This document shows, piece after piece, positions 31,124 through 39,767 of a DNA stretch of 43,191 nucleotides; position 1 is the stretch's first letter, and the number at the start of each line of letters is the position of its first letter. The position numbers were made by a program, and so were the translations under genes. Under the pieces are notes generated by a model, which made no database searches, was not told the origin of the DNA, and saw nothing but the letters and a program-made list of their open reading frames with translations. The DNA is from Granulicella sp. (GTDB taxonomy: Bacteria > Acidobacteriota > Terriglobia > Terriglobales > Acidobacteriaceae): NCBI GenBank assembly GCA_003133205.1, contig PKWK01000392.1, forward strand, positions 1 to 43,191, written 5' to 3'.

Positions 31124-33646
31124 TTAGAAAGTACGCGCGCTCGACGGCGGCATTGCGATCCTGGGATCTTCCTTGTCGATGGGCGCGATGGTCAGTGTGA
31201 GCGTTGCAGGAGGAATGCCGTCTGCGCTGGCGGTGACCGTGACCCGACCAGTGGTGCCAGTAGCGCGTAACAACGCAAGCGCATTGCCAAAATAGACCTT
31301 GCGCTGAGTCGCCTGGAACGGATCGTGGTCCATGAAATTGCCGTTGTCGACCGCGATGATGGATGCCGGGCCACTGGCCGAGAAATGGATCACCGTCGTC
31401 GAGTCGGGAATCCGAGTTCCAGCGTCATCGACCAGGGTCGCAGTGACGTAGCGGACATCGTTCCAGTCGGGGGTCAACGGCGTGGCCACTTTATCAGCAG
31501 TGAAGACAATGCGAGCCGGTTTGCCCGCAGTCTTGAGTTCCTCTGTAGCCACGACCTTCCCATTGCTCCGCGCAACAGCCTTCAACGTACCCGGCTCGAA
31601 CGGCACTTTGAAACTGATGGCGGAAGCATCCGCATGGAGCTTCTCAGTCCCAATCGACTTGCCATTCAGAAATAACTCAACCTCTTCGGAGTTGGTGTAG
31701 ACATCGACGTTCTCGGTGTGCGGCTCGAGACTCTTCGGCGTCCAGTCGGGGAGCAGTGGCTCCGAGAAGCGGACCGACGGGTCGGGCGGAGGACCGGCAG
31801 CGCGAGCAGTTGCCGCCGCCGTCTGGTCGGTGCTGGTGGCGTTCGCGTAACCGGGATCGACGGGAGTGGCGCGCACAGCGGTTACGCGCCGCACCATGGC
31901 GACCATCGGCGTGGTCGACCACCAGCTCTGGCGCTCGAACGCGCGCCCATGCGGCAGCGCGGCGGAGTTCAGCAAGCCGGAGCCGGAGCCGATCGTAGGC
32001 CAGGTGCGCGACTCGCCGAGGTAGTCGATGCCGGACCACAGGAATTGGCCGGAGTACTCGGGATGGTCGCGCATGGCAATCCACTGGTTACGATCATGCG
32101 CGTTCTCGGTGCCGATGATCTTGCGCGTAGGCTTCTGCGCGTGCGCCGCGAGAATCTCCTGCTCGCGGTAGTTTTGCCCGACCACATCAAGCAGGTCGGC
32201 CAATCCGTTGTCGTAGTCATGGCTGACGTTCGGACGGAAGAGCGCCTGCGTCACCGGACGCGTCGGATCGTTCTTGTGGAAGGTCTTCACCAGTGCGGTA
32301 AGGATGGGAATGGCAATGTCCGGTTTGGGCGTATCGTGAATCTCGTTTCCTGCGGACCACAGAATAATGCTCGGGTGATTGCGGTCGCGCATCACCGTGT
32401 CCGTCGTATCGCGGATGTTCCAATCCTTGAAGTACAAGTGATAGTCGTACGGATTTTTCGCGACCGACCAGCAGTCGAACATCTCGTCCATGATCAGGAA
32501 GCCCATACGATCCGCGAGGTCGAGAAACTCCGGCGCGGGCGGGTTGTGCGCGGTGCGAATGGCGTTGACGCCAAGCTTGCGCAACTCCGTCAAACGCCGC
32601 TCCCACACGCCAAGTGGCACTGCAGTGCCCACTGCGCCGCCGTCGGTGTGCAACGCTACGCCATAGACCTTGTGGTGGACCCCATTGAGGAAGAAGCCTT
32701 TGTCTGGATCGAAGTGGAACTCGCGAATGCCGAACGGGACATCCTCGTCGTCGACCGCCTTGCCATCGCGCAGGAGCGTTGCATGGACGGTGTAGAGAAC
32801 AGGGTGGTCGAGGTCCCAGCGATCGGGCTTGGGCAGGGTCATCTCGGCGTCCAGGTCAGCGTTGGCTCCGGGTGCGACATTCTGCGACGAGGCGGAGGAG
32901 ACTACTTTCGTCGCGAGCACAGGAGCGCCGTTTGGTCCGGTGAGTCGGACGCGCAGCGTGAGGTTGACCGGCGCGGCGGATTCGTTTGTGACGGTGCTGC
33001 GAACATGGATGGTCGCCGAGGCCGCAGAAACCGAAGGCGTCGTAACGAAGGTCCCCCACGGAACGATGTGCGCATCGCTCGTGGTCACCAGCCGCACCTG
33101 GCGATTGATGCCCGCGCCGGGATACCAGCGCGATGCGGGTTGTTGCGAATCGTCGACGCGTACCGCGATGGTGTTCTTGCCGGGATGCAGATGTGGCGTC
33201 AGCTCGTAGTAGAAACTCACGTAGCCATAGGGCCGGTGTCCGAGCAGTTCTCCATTCAGGTAGACGTCACTATTGGCCATGACGCCGTCGAAGACTATAT
33301 AGGTGCGGCGTGCGGCAGTCGGCGTTGCATCCGCGTCCGGAACTGTGAAGGTCTTGCGATACCAGCCGATGCCGGTTGGTGCAAACGCGCCTGCTCCCCT
33401 CGAGGGCGCATCTTCCTTGAACGGCCCTGCGATAGACCAGTCGTGGAGCAGCGTCACCCCGACCCATGCGGAGTCATCGAAGCCCGGATGTTCCGCGCCC
33501 GGGGCATCCGCCTGGAGGAAATGCCAACCCGTAGTGAACTGCTGAATCACGCGCGGCTTCTGAGACAGTGGAGCGGCCGCAGGAGCCGCGTGCAGAAGTG
33601 AGGGAAGAGCGAGGAGGGCTGCGAGCAAAAGAATTCGGCGTTGCAT
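31124..33646 (-). CDS. Secreted GH2 beta-galactosidase
   Basis: An 840-residue retaining glycoside hydrolase with a Sec signal peptide (first ~22 residues). Order of domains: GH2 sugar-binding jelly roll (about 35-200, WYRKTF; DGVMANSDVYLNGE), Ig-like domain (about 205-310), TIM barrel (about 315-600) with acid/base E435 in SAGNEIHD and probable nucleophile E514 in IGTENAH, and C-terminal Ig-like/DUF4982-type domains. The ATG at 33646 follows AGAGGAG. It lies 57 bp after the PL22 gene and 105 bp before the lactonase gene, so a shared role in pectin side-chain (galactan) breakdown is likely. Confidence 0.88.
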   Translation of the reverse strand: MQRRILLLAALLALPSLLHAAPAAAPLSQKPRVIQQFTTGWHFLQADAPGAEHPGFDDSAWVGVTLLHDWSIAGPFKEDAPSRGAGAFAPTGIGWYRKTFTVPDADATPTAARRTYIVFDGVMANSDVYLNGELLGHRPYGYVSFYYELTPHLHPGKNTIAVRVDDSQQPASRWYPGAGINRQVRLVTTSDAHIVPWGTFVTTPSVSAASATIHVRSTVTNESAAPVNLTLRVRLTGPNGAPVLATKVVSSASSQNVAPGANADLDAEMTLPKPDRWDLDHPVLYTVHATLLRDGKAVDDEDVPFGIREFHFDPDKGFFLNGVHHKVYGVALHTDGGAVGTAVPLGVWERRLTELRKLGVNAIRTAHNPPAPEFLDLADRMGFLIMDEMFDCWSVAKNPYDYHLYFKDWNIRDTTDTVMRDRNHPSIILWSAGNEIHDTPKPDIAIPILTALVKTFHKNDPTRPVTQALFRPNVSHDYDNGLADLLDVVGQNYREQEILAAHAQKPTRKIIGTENAHDRNQWIAMRDHPEYSGQFLWSGIDYLGESRTWPTIGSGSGLLNSAALPHGRAFERQSWWSTTPMVAMVRRVTAVRATPVDPGYANATSTDQTAAATARAAGPPPDPSVRFSEPLLPDWTPKSLEPHTENVDVYTNSEEVELFLNGKSIGTEKLHADASAISFKVPFEPGTLKAVARSNGKVVATEELKTAGKPARIVFTADKVATPLTPDWNDVRYVTATLVDDAGTRIPDSTTVIHFSASGPASIIAVDNGNFMDHDPFQATQRKVYFGNALALLRATGTTGRVTVTASADGIPPATLTLTIAPIDKEDPRIAMPPSSARTF

Positions 33647-33703
33647 GATGCTCCTCTGGTTCGATGATCAACTTGGTGTAGCGCGCAACTCCACGCCCGC
33701 CAG

Positions 33704-35320
33704 TTACTTTTCAGTAGTAGTGGGCTGAGGTTGGATCGGGTTGAACTTCTTTGCAAGCTCCGGCGTGGACACTGCGTCCTTGAGATCGGCGGCCTTCGCC
33801 ACTTCCGCCGCGAAGACGTAGCTCCGTCCGAACATATTGCTGGTGAAGAACACGTATTTCTTGTCCGGCGAGAAGCGAGGATTCGGTTCGGCATGGTAGT
33901 CCTGCCACGCCATGTTGACGAGATGCTCGGAGTGAAACACGCCGGACTGGAAGAAGTTCGGATCATTCAGCGCGCCCTCGGTGTTGCCGATCATCTGCGG
34001 CCGGAAGAGTTCGATCCACTGTCCGTCCGGCGCCTGCGCCACCTGCCCCGAGTCTCCGCCGTCGCCGCAGAACAGGTCGAGGTCCTTGGTCAGGTTGAAG
34101 TGAATCGACCACTCATTCCGCTGCAGGTGATACGCGACACGCTTGTGCGTCTCCAGGTCGTAGCTGGCGACGAAGAAGTCCTCGCCCTTGGGATACTGCC
34201 AGTCGTACCAGATCGTCTTGCCATCCAGACCCCAGAACTCGTGGCCTGCGATCTCCATCACCATGCTGCGCTTGTGGACGAGCTGGTTCTGCGTGCCGTC
34301 GGTATGGATCAGCCAGATGCGATCGACCTTCTGCCACATGCCTTCGTGGCAGTACATCAGCAGCGTCGGATCGCTCGGCGAGAACAGCAGGTGGTTCACC
34401 CAATCGGTCGAGTGCTGCAGCATCTTGATCGTTCCGGCCTTTTCGCCATTCGGCCCGGGTTCGAGCCGAATCGTAAACAGCACGACGGGAATCCGCGCTG
34501 CGAGCCGGCGCTCCATCATCGCGCCCTTATCGTTGGACTGCACATTCGCTCCACCGAGCCGCGGATCCGTCGCAACCTGTGCAATCGGCGGACCACCTGT
34601 AGCCGCCGGAACTCCCGCAGCAGCCTGAGCGCCCGGAGCACCAGCGCCGCCGCCTCCGCCGCCCCTGCCGAATCCCCCCGCCTGCGCAGGCAGAAACGCA
34701 TTCGGCGCATTCGGATCGCCACCGGGACAATCCGCTTCGTTATACGTCCCCGCTCCCAGCGTCTCATCCGCATTCACGCTGGAGATACTGACTCGCGGAG
34801 GCAAATCGATCAGCTTGCGAATCTCGCCGGTATGCGTGTCCGCCTTGTACACCGCGTTGGCGCGTGTCGCTGGATCCATTCGCGTGAAGAAGATGCTGTT
34901 GGTCTTGTGGCCCACCACGATGGCGCGCGCCCCTCCGCCAAACCCGCGGCCACCTCGGCCTCCTGCCGCCGCAGCATCCCCAGCCGGAGCAGCGGGCGGG
35001 GGAGTGTTCGGCACCAGTATCTTGGTCGTCATCGTCGCCAGGTCGAGCACGCGGATGCCGTCCGGCGAGTTGTACACCATCTGCGTGTGGTCGGGCGTGA
35101 AGGCGTTGACGTTGAAGTAGAACGCGCCCGAATTGGGCTCATCGGAGACGCGCCACACCCGGTGGCCGGTGTCCTTGTCGACCCAGGACTTCGGCGGCAT
35201 CGCCCCGGTCTCGGAGGGTTTGTTGTCGCGCTGAGGACCCTGTGCGTGGAGCGAGAGCGCGGCGAATGACACTAGGGTGAGGGTGGCGAGGCTGAACTTG
35301 AGGGCGCGGGGCGAAACCAT
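33704..35320 (-). CDS. Secreted oligogalacturonate lyase (PL22 family)
   Basis: Cleaves unsaturated and saturated oligogalacturonides from pectin by beta-elimination. A 538-residue protein with a Sec signal peptide (ending SLHAQ). The beta-propeller begins GHRVWRVSDEP...FYFNVNAFTPD; the segments HEGMWQKVDRIWLI and GHEFWGLDG match the metal-binding face of PL22 propellers. An extra Gly/Ala-rich loop of about 50 residues (near 105-120 and 215-250) makes it longer than the roughly 390-residue PL22 core. The start at 35320 has AGGAG six bases upstream; an upstream extension to 35692 overlaps the divergent gene and is rejected. First gene of the operon with GH2 and the lactonase. Confidence 0.82.
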   Translation of the reverse strand: MVSPRALKFSLATLTLVSFAALSLHAQGPQRDNKPSETGAMPPKSWVDKDTGHRVWRVSDEPNSGAFYFNVNAFTPDHTQMVYNSPDGIRVLDLATMTTKILVPNTPPPAAPAGDAAAAGGRGGRGFGGGARAIVVGHKTNSIFFTRMDPATRANAVYKADTHTGEIRKLIDLPPRVSISSVNADETLGAGTYNEADCPGGDPNAPNAFLPAQAGGFGRGGGGGGAGAPGAQAAAGVPAATGGPPIAQVATDPRLGGANVQSNDKGAMMERRLAARIPVVLFTIRLEPGPNGEKAGTIKMLQHSTDWVNHLLFSPSDPTLLMYCHEGMWQKVDRIWLIHTDGTQNQLVHKRSMVMEIAGHEFWGLDGKTIWYDWQYPKGEDFFVASYDLETHKRVAYHLQRNEWSIHFNLTKDLDLFCGDGGDSGQVAQAPDGQWIELFRPQMIGNTEGALNDPNFFQSGVFHSEHLVNMAWQDYHAEPNPRFSPDKKYVFFTSNMFGRSYVFAAEVAKAADLKDAVSTPELAKKFNPIQPQPTTTEK

Positions 35321-35573
35321 TGAGTACTCCTGATGGGGGAAGAAAGCTGGCCACGCAAACCTTGGCCGTCGCAGAGCGGTTGCCGGGTCGGATTCGTGCG
35401 CCAGAGAGTTATACATGGGAGACGACGCAACAGGGAAATAGTTTCGAAATGGGAAGCCAATGGTCGCGCACGTCGCCCCGCCCTTGAAAACCGTCGCCGC
35501 ATATTTACTTGTGTATGAAGGAGTTGAGGCGGATACTTGGGGCGACTTACGAATGGGTTTCTGGAGACAGCGA

Positions 35574-36503
35574 ATGATGCGGTCGATGGTTTGGTGTGGC
35601 GTGATCCTTGCCGGAGTGGCGATTCCAGCCGCGACAGCGCAGCAAGCGAACGGGGTGCAGCAGACGTCAATTGGGCAGAACCAATCGATCATGGCATCGA
35701 TTGTCGCGCCCGTGACCGGCGAGCCGTATCAGGCGGAGAAGGTGACGCGTTCCGTACAGAAGTTGAGCGATGGAACCGTGATTACGCACGAGACGCGTGG
35801 GATGATTGCGCGCGATGCACAGGGAAGGATGCGCGAGGAACTCTACATCAGCCATTTCGGCAACATGAATGGCCGCCAAATGGAACTCGAATTCCAGTCG
35901 GCAACGGTGGGCGATCCCGTGACTCACACCATGCTCATCTGGAACGGCGGGCCTGCGAAGATTGCAACTCAGATGCAGTTGCCCTCCCGGCCCTCGCCTT
36001 TGCGGGTGGCCCCAAAGCCGGGCGAAATCCAGATGTTGAAGGAGGACGCGCCACCTCCCGTTGTAGCCAGAACGCCGCGGAACGGAACTGGAACGGTCTC
36101 GTTGGGTACGATGCCCAACCTGGGAATGCCAAACTCGCCTCTGATTGTCGCTGGAGGGTTCGGATCGAACGCCGACGTAAAGACGGAGCAACTGGGACAG
36201 CAGTCGATCGAAGGGGTGCTGGTGACCGGCAAGCGAGTGACGACTACGATTGCTACCGGTGCCGTCGGCAATGATCGGCCGATTGTCGTGGTGCATGAGG
36301 AGTGGCGATCGCCCGAGCTGAAGATTGTGGTGAAGACCATCGACTCGGACCCGCGCACCGGCGAACAGACGATGGAACTCCAGGAACTCGCTCGCGCGGA
36401 TCCCGATCCATCATTGTTTCAGGCACCGGCTGGCTACCAGGTGAAGGATATGGCCGACATGCTCAAAACACTGGGCAACACCGGCGCGCCCAGGACGCCC
36501 TAG
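35574..36503 (+). CDS. Secreted protein of unknown function
   Basis: A 309-residue protein. The start at 35574 has GGAG eight bases upstream and gives a clean signal peptide (MMRSMVWCGVILAGVAIPA, cleaved near ATAQQ); in-frame ATGs at 35553 and 35460 are alternatives. The mature part is beta-rich, with recurring segments such as EKVTRSVQKLSDGTVITHE, ITLDSDPRTGE-like TIDSDPRTGEQT, and a Pro-rich middle. I recognise the style as a common acidobacterial exported family without a known function. It is divergent from the PL22 operon and alone. Confidence 0.65.
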   Translation: MMRSMVWCGVILAGVAIPAATAQQANGVQQTSIGQNQSIMASIVAPVTGEPYQAEKVTRSVQKLSDGTVITHETRGMIARDAQGRMREELYISHFGNMNGRQMELEFQSATVGDPVTHTMLIWNGGPAKIATQMQLPSRPSPLRVAPKPGEIQMLKEDAPPPVVARTPRNGTGTVSLGTMPNLGMPNSPLIVAGGFGSNADVKTEQLGQQSIEGVLVTGKRVTTTIATGAVGNDRPIVVVHEEWRSPELKIVVKTIDSDPRTGEQTMELQELARADPDPSLFQAPAGYQVKDMADMLKTLGNTGAPRTP

Positions 36504-36532
36504 GCACGAGCCGATGCTTGCGGGTGGGTGCG

Positions 36533-36901
36533 TTACGCCGCCGTTCTTTCAATCTCTGCGCGCAAAAGAAGCCTGCGAGGCACTGGCCATTTCCGCACTG
36601 CAATCCAAACCGCAAACGCAGCCAGCGTGATGCCGTACAGAATCTCGTTCAACAAAAACGTGCAGCCCGGAGCCCTCTTCGCCAGGTCGAGCAGAAAATA
36701 CCGTGCTCCGGTCGCGAGTCCCTCCTCCTTCGCATACCCGCCGAGGAATCCGAAGACCCGCATCCCAACGCTCGCGTAGCACGCGTATCCAAACGCAATC
36801 ACACCGGCCAGCGCCGCCGGCATCTTCCACGCGCTGCCGGTCGGCGCATTGCCCCGCCACCACAGCGCCGGAAGCAGCACCAGCGGATAGAACTTCATCA
36901 T
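36533..36901 (-). pseudogene. Fragment of a GT87/DUF2029-type membrane glycosyltransferase
   Basis: A 122-residue open stretch that reads like the inside of a GT-C family protein: KFYPLVLLPALWW, then VGMRVFGFLGGYAKEEG and ARYFLLDLAKRAPG. These are mid-protein segments in full-length relatives of about 400 residues. Both the N-terminal helices with the DFxxYW loop and the C-terminal helices are missing, and a stop lies two codons before the first Met. It is most likely a remnant of a deleted gene. Confidence 0.55.
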
Positions 36902-37173
36902 CAGTCAGCCGCAGCGCTGGCCTTAGGATCGAGGATCGAAACGCCCATTGCCCTATTTCACCCTCAACTGTTTAGAATCTTGTACAAACTCAGGAGCCAT
37001 TCATCGCTCCTCCAGATTCTATTGCCCTGAGGTTCCTTTGCGACGATCCGTTGCGGTCAAACCGAGTGCACGTCCCGCAGGCCCCGGGTGCTTTCTTCAG
37101 TCAACTTTAAGCCGCTAGCCAGTATCCTTACAGAGTCCACCATTCCAAAATCGATCTCAGGAGTCTCCCCGCA

Positions 37174-38229
37174 ATGCGCGCCAAGTCCCAACCCACAATC
37201 TCGCTTCTCGCCGCCTGCACTCTGCTGTTCGCCATGATGCTCTCCGCCTCGCCCGCATTTGCGGCGAACGGCCCCTACTCCATCGTCGACCACTGGAAGA
37301 TCGGCGGCGAAGGTGGCTGGGACTATCTCCTCGCCGACCCCTCGGCGCACGTCCTCTACATCACCCACGGCACCCAGGTTGAGGTCGTCGCCATCACTAC
37401 CGGCAAGAAGGTCGGCGCCATCACAGGATTCAAGGGCACCCACGGCATCGCGCTCGACACCGACGGCAAGGTCGGCTTCATCTCCGGCGGCGCCGGCAAC
37501 GAGGTGGTCGCCTTTGACCGCAAGACCTACGCCCGCATCGCCTCTATCCCCACCGGCCAGAACCCCGACGGAATCCTGTTCGAGCCCGTCACCAAGACCG
37601 TCTGGGCCTTCAACGGTCGCTCCTCGGACGCGACCGTGATCGATGCCGCTTCCATGAAAGTCGTCGCCACCATCAAGCTCTCCGGCAAGCCAGAGTTTCC
37701 CGTCACCGACGGTGCTGGCCACGTCTTCGTCAATATCGAGAACAAGAACTCCGTCGTCAGCCTCGACGCCAAGGCGCTCGCGGTTACCGCCGAATGGCCA
37801 ATCGCCGGTTGCGAGTCGCCCTCAGGCCACGCCATCGATACCGCGCACCACGGCCTCTTCGAAGTATGCGACGGCGGCGTCATGGCCATCACCGACTACG
37901 AGACCGGCAAGCAGATCGCCAAGGCCAAGATTTGCGACGGCCCCGACGCCGCCGGTTTCGACCCCAAAAATCAGGTAGCCTTCAGTTCCGATGGCGAGAC
38001 AGGAACTCTGTCCATCGTCAGCACCAAGGCCGGCGACAACTACAAGACCATCCAGACCCTTCCCACCCAGAAAGGCGCTCGCACCATGGCGTTTGACGCC
38101 GGCAACGGCCGCGTCTATCTCGTCGACGCCGAATCCGGCCCGGCCCCTGCCGCTACGCCGCAGAATCCCCGCCCGCGCCCCGCACCCATTCCTGGCAGCT
38201 TCACCGTCATCGTAGTGGCCCGTAAATAG
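37174..38229 (+). CDS. YncE-like secreted beta-propeller (YVTN repeat) protein
   Basis: A 351-residue protein with a Sec signal peptide (first ~28 residues ending PAFAAN). It is made of about seven propeller blades of the YVTN/surface-layer type, each with a VxAITTGKKVG-like turn (VVAITTGKKVGAI; VIDAASMKVVATI; AITDYETGKQIAKA). No catalytic motif is seen. Such proteins bind ligands or act in unknown extracytoplasmic roles. The ATG at 37174 follows GGAG at ten bases. It stands alone and ends ahead of a hairpin terminator. Confidence 0.8.
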   Translation: MRAKSQPTISLLAACTLLFAMMLSASPAFAANGPYSIVDHWKIGGEGGWDYLLADPSAHVLYITHGTQVEVVAITTGKKVGAITGFKGTHGIALDTDGKVGFISGGAGNEVVAFDRKTYARIASIPTGQNPDGILFEPVTKTVWAFNGRSSDATVIDAASMKVVATIKLSGKPEFPVTDGAGHVFVNIENKNSVVSLDAKALAVTAEWPIAGCESPSGHAIDTAHHGLFEVCDGGVMAITDYETGKQIAKAKICDGPDAAGFDPKNQVAFSSDGETGTLSIVSTKAGDNYKTIQTLPTQKGARTMAFDAGNGRVYLVDAESGPAPAATPQNPRPRPAPIPGSFTVIVVARK

Positions 38230-38234
38230 CTTTC

Positions 38235-38402
38235 CAGGGGCTGCTGAAAAACAATCTGCTGTTGGTTTGTGGATTAGCGTGGGGGGCTTCAGCCCCACGA
38301 ATAACCCAATCGGAATTTGGGGGCTTTAGCCCTGGGCCTTTCGTTCGGGTCGTCGAATCTGACCTTTCCAGCACGCTCTTTCAGCCCGCCACAGACCGGG
38401 TG
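38235..38402. repeat. Cluster of short intergenic palindromes
   Basis: It holds GTGGGG-N8-CCCCAC (38279-38298, centred on GGCTTCAG), a second imperfect GGGGGCTTTAGCCC, and at the edges GGGGCTGCTGAAA and CTTTCAGCCC in opposing sense. The style is that of dispersed acidobacterial REP-like elements; copies elsewhere cannot be checked here. Confidence 0.5.
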
Positions 38403-38445
38403 CCCCATGTCCGACGGAATCTCGTCTGACATGGGGTCTTGTTTT
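38403..38445 (+). terminator. Rho-independent terminator after the YncE-like gene
   Basis: A 9-bp perfect stem CCCCATGTC / GACATGGGG, extended by GACG/CGTC across one mismatch, followed by TCTTGTTTT on the plus strand. Confidence 0.7.
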
Positions 38446-38447
38446 GC

Positions 38448-39414
38448 TTACTCCTTATAAGCCGCCACCGCCGCGCCCTTCGCCGAAAAATCGCCGGCCA
38501 CCGGATCGTTTTTCAGCGCTTTCAGACACGACACCACAATCTCCGCATTCAACTCCGCCCCTGCGCGGCTGGTGTGCGTAGGCGGATCGCCGAATAGCGG
38601 TTCTACTGCGGCCTCGCCAAGCGCGTCATAGCGCCGCGCGATCGCTTCGTTCAGGTCGAGAAACCCCACATGCTCCTGCTCTGCCACCTGCTGCGCCCAG
38701 CCGGCGAAGTTGTCCTTAGTTGCGCACCACCTTGCCATCCTTCCACGTCTTCCGAGGAATCAGCGAACACACCTTCGGTGTCGCTCCCTTGGCCTTCGCA
38801 TCCTCGACGATCTTCCGGATGTACCACCCATACGTATGCACCGTCTCGTGCACCTTCAGGATCGGGTTCTCAATCTCCATCGTCTCCGGACCGACCCCGG
38901 GCAGGGAAGCGCGCGCCCGTGAAGGCTCATCCGGCACTCCGCCGTCGTTATGCCCAAACTGGATCAGCACCACGTTGCCCGGCTTGATCATCGCCAACGT
39001 CTTGGCCCAAGGCCCTCCGTCAGGCCCATTCATATAGGTCCTGCTGCTCAACCCGCCGATAGCGCGGTTCACCACGTTGATCTTCGCTGGATCGAAGTCA
39101 TCCACCAGAGGCTCGCCCCATCCCCACTGGCCGCCCGCGCCGTTGCGTTGCCCATTCCGCACCGTCGAATCGCCCACTAAATACAGCGTCGGCAGCTTAG
39201 GATCCTTCGCCACAGGTAGCCCTATCCGTTGCCGAGGCTTCGGATCCGTGGGCGAACCCACCTCTGCTGGCTGCACCTGCGGCGTTGCAGCCGCGCCAGA
39301 GGCCTGCTGCGCTCCAGACGTACGCCAGGCGAGGGAGGTCAGCAACAGCCCAAAGAGCAGGGCGGACAAGACGCACCGGTGCGATGCTTGCTGAAAACGA
39401 ATTGCAGATGTCAT
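38448..39414 (-). pseudogene. SGNH/GDSL rhamnogalacturonan acetylesterase (CE12 type), split by a frameshift
   Basis: Two frames together make a complete esterase that would remove acetyl groups from pectin. The first frame (39414-38716) gives a signal peptide and blocks I-III: LVGDSTVRNG with the nucleophile Ser, a GGLSSRTY block and QFGHNDGG. It stops right after WKDGKVVRN. The second frame (to 38448) resumes exactly at KDNFAGWAQQ and carries the last catalytic block, GDPPTHTSRAGAEL, with the Asp and His. Removing one base near 38718 (the T of AACTAAGG on the minus strand) joins them without loss. It is either a recent +1 frameshift or a sequencing error. The gene is alone and faces the YncE-like gene. 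Confidence 0.75.
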
Positions 39415-39767
39415 GGCATCAAGATGTACTGTGCCCGTCTCTTACTCGTCAAGTGTTCTCGCCCGGGACTGCTTCTTGGACTGCAATGTAGCTGACGTAC
39501 CCCGGGTGTGCCACAAAAGTGGTATAGAAATGGCCTAAGATATGCAAAAGATTGCATGTTTGGGGAACTTAGGCTGCCTAAGTCATTGATTCTACGATTC
39601 AGAATTTGGTATTCCACATGCACTATAGAGGGCAACGCAGACCTAGCACTATGAGGAGGTAAGGCCTCAGACTGCCATAGTCTCCGGTGCTATTCGAAGC
39701 AAAGAGGTGAAGTAAATGCAGTTCACGTTAAACCCGCTGCCCCCAGCGGCCATTTCAGGAGGCTCTC
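39415..39767. other. Regulatory region upstream of the PEP-CTERM gene
   Basis: About 350 bp without a gene. It contains a perfect 16-bp inverted repeat ATGCAA-AAGA-TTGCAT (39542-39557), the 14-base block CTAAGTCATTGATT (39578-39591) and the sigma-54-type promoter listed separately. The leftward esterase promoter must lie at its left end but was not identified. Confidence 0.55.
39606..39623 (+). promoter_or_regulatory. Sigma-54-type promoter of the PEP-CTERM gene
   Basis: TTGGTATTCCACATGCAC, with GG (39608-39609) and GC (39620-39621) exactly ten bases apart. The start would be near 39632, leaving a leader of about 135 nt. TAAGTCATTGATT begins 29 bp before the GG, and PEP-CTERM genes in other bacteria are known to be under PrsK/PrsR-sigma-54 control. 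Confidence 0.55.

Noticed and set aside
31718..33601. A 627-codon plus-strand open frame opposite the GH2 gene
   Set aside because: It mirrors the GH2 gene on the other strand, is rich in Arg/Val/Gly as expected from antisense reading of high-G+C coding DNA, and has no recognisable domain.
33731..35269. A 512-codon plus-strand open frame opposite the PL22 gene
   Set aside because: Antisense shadow of a well-supported secreted lyase, with no motif or binding site.
35321..35692. N-terminal extension of the PL22 frame
   Set aside because: It lacks a binding site, precedes a clear signal peptide and overlaps the divergent gene region; the start at 35320 with AGGAG is better.
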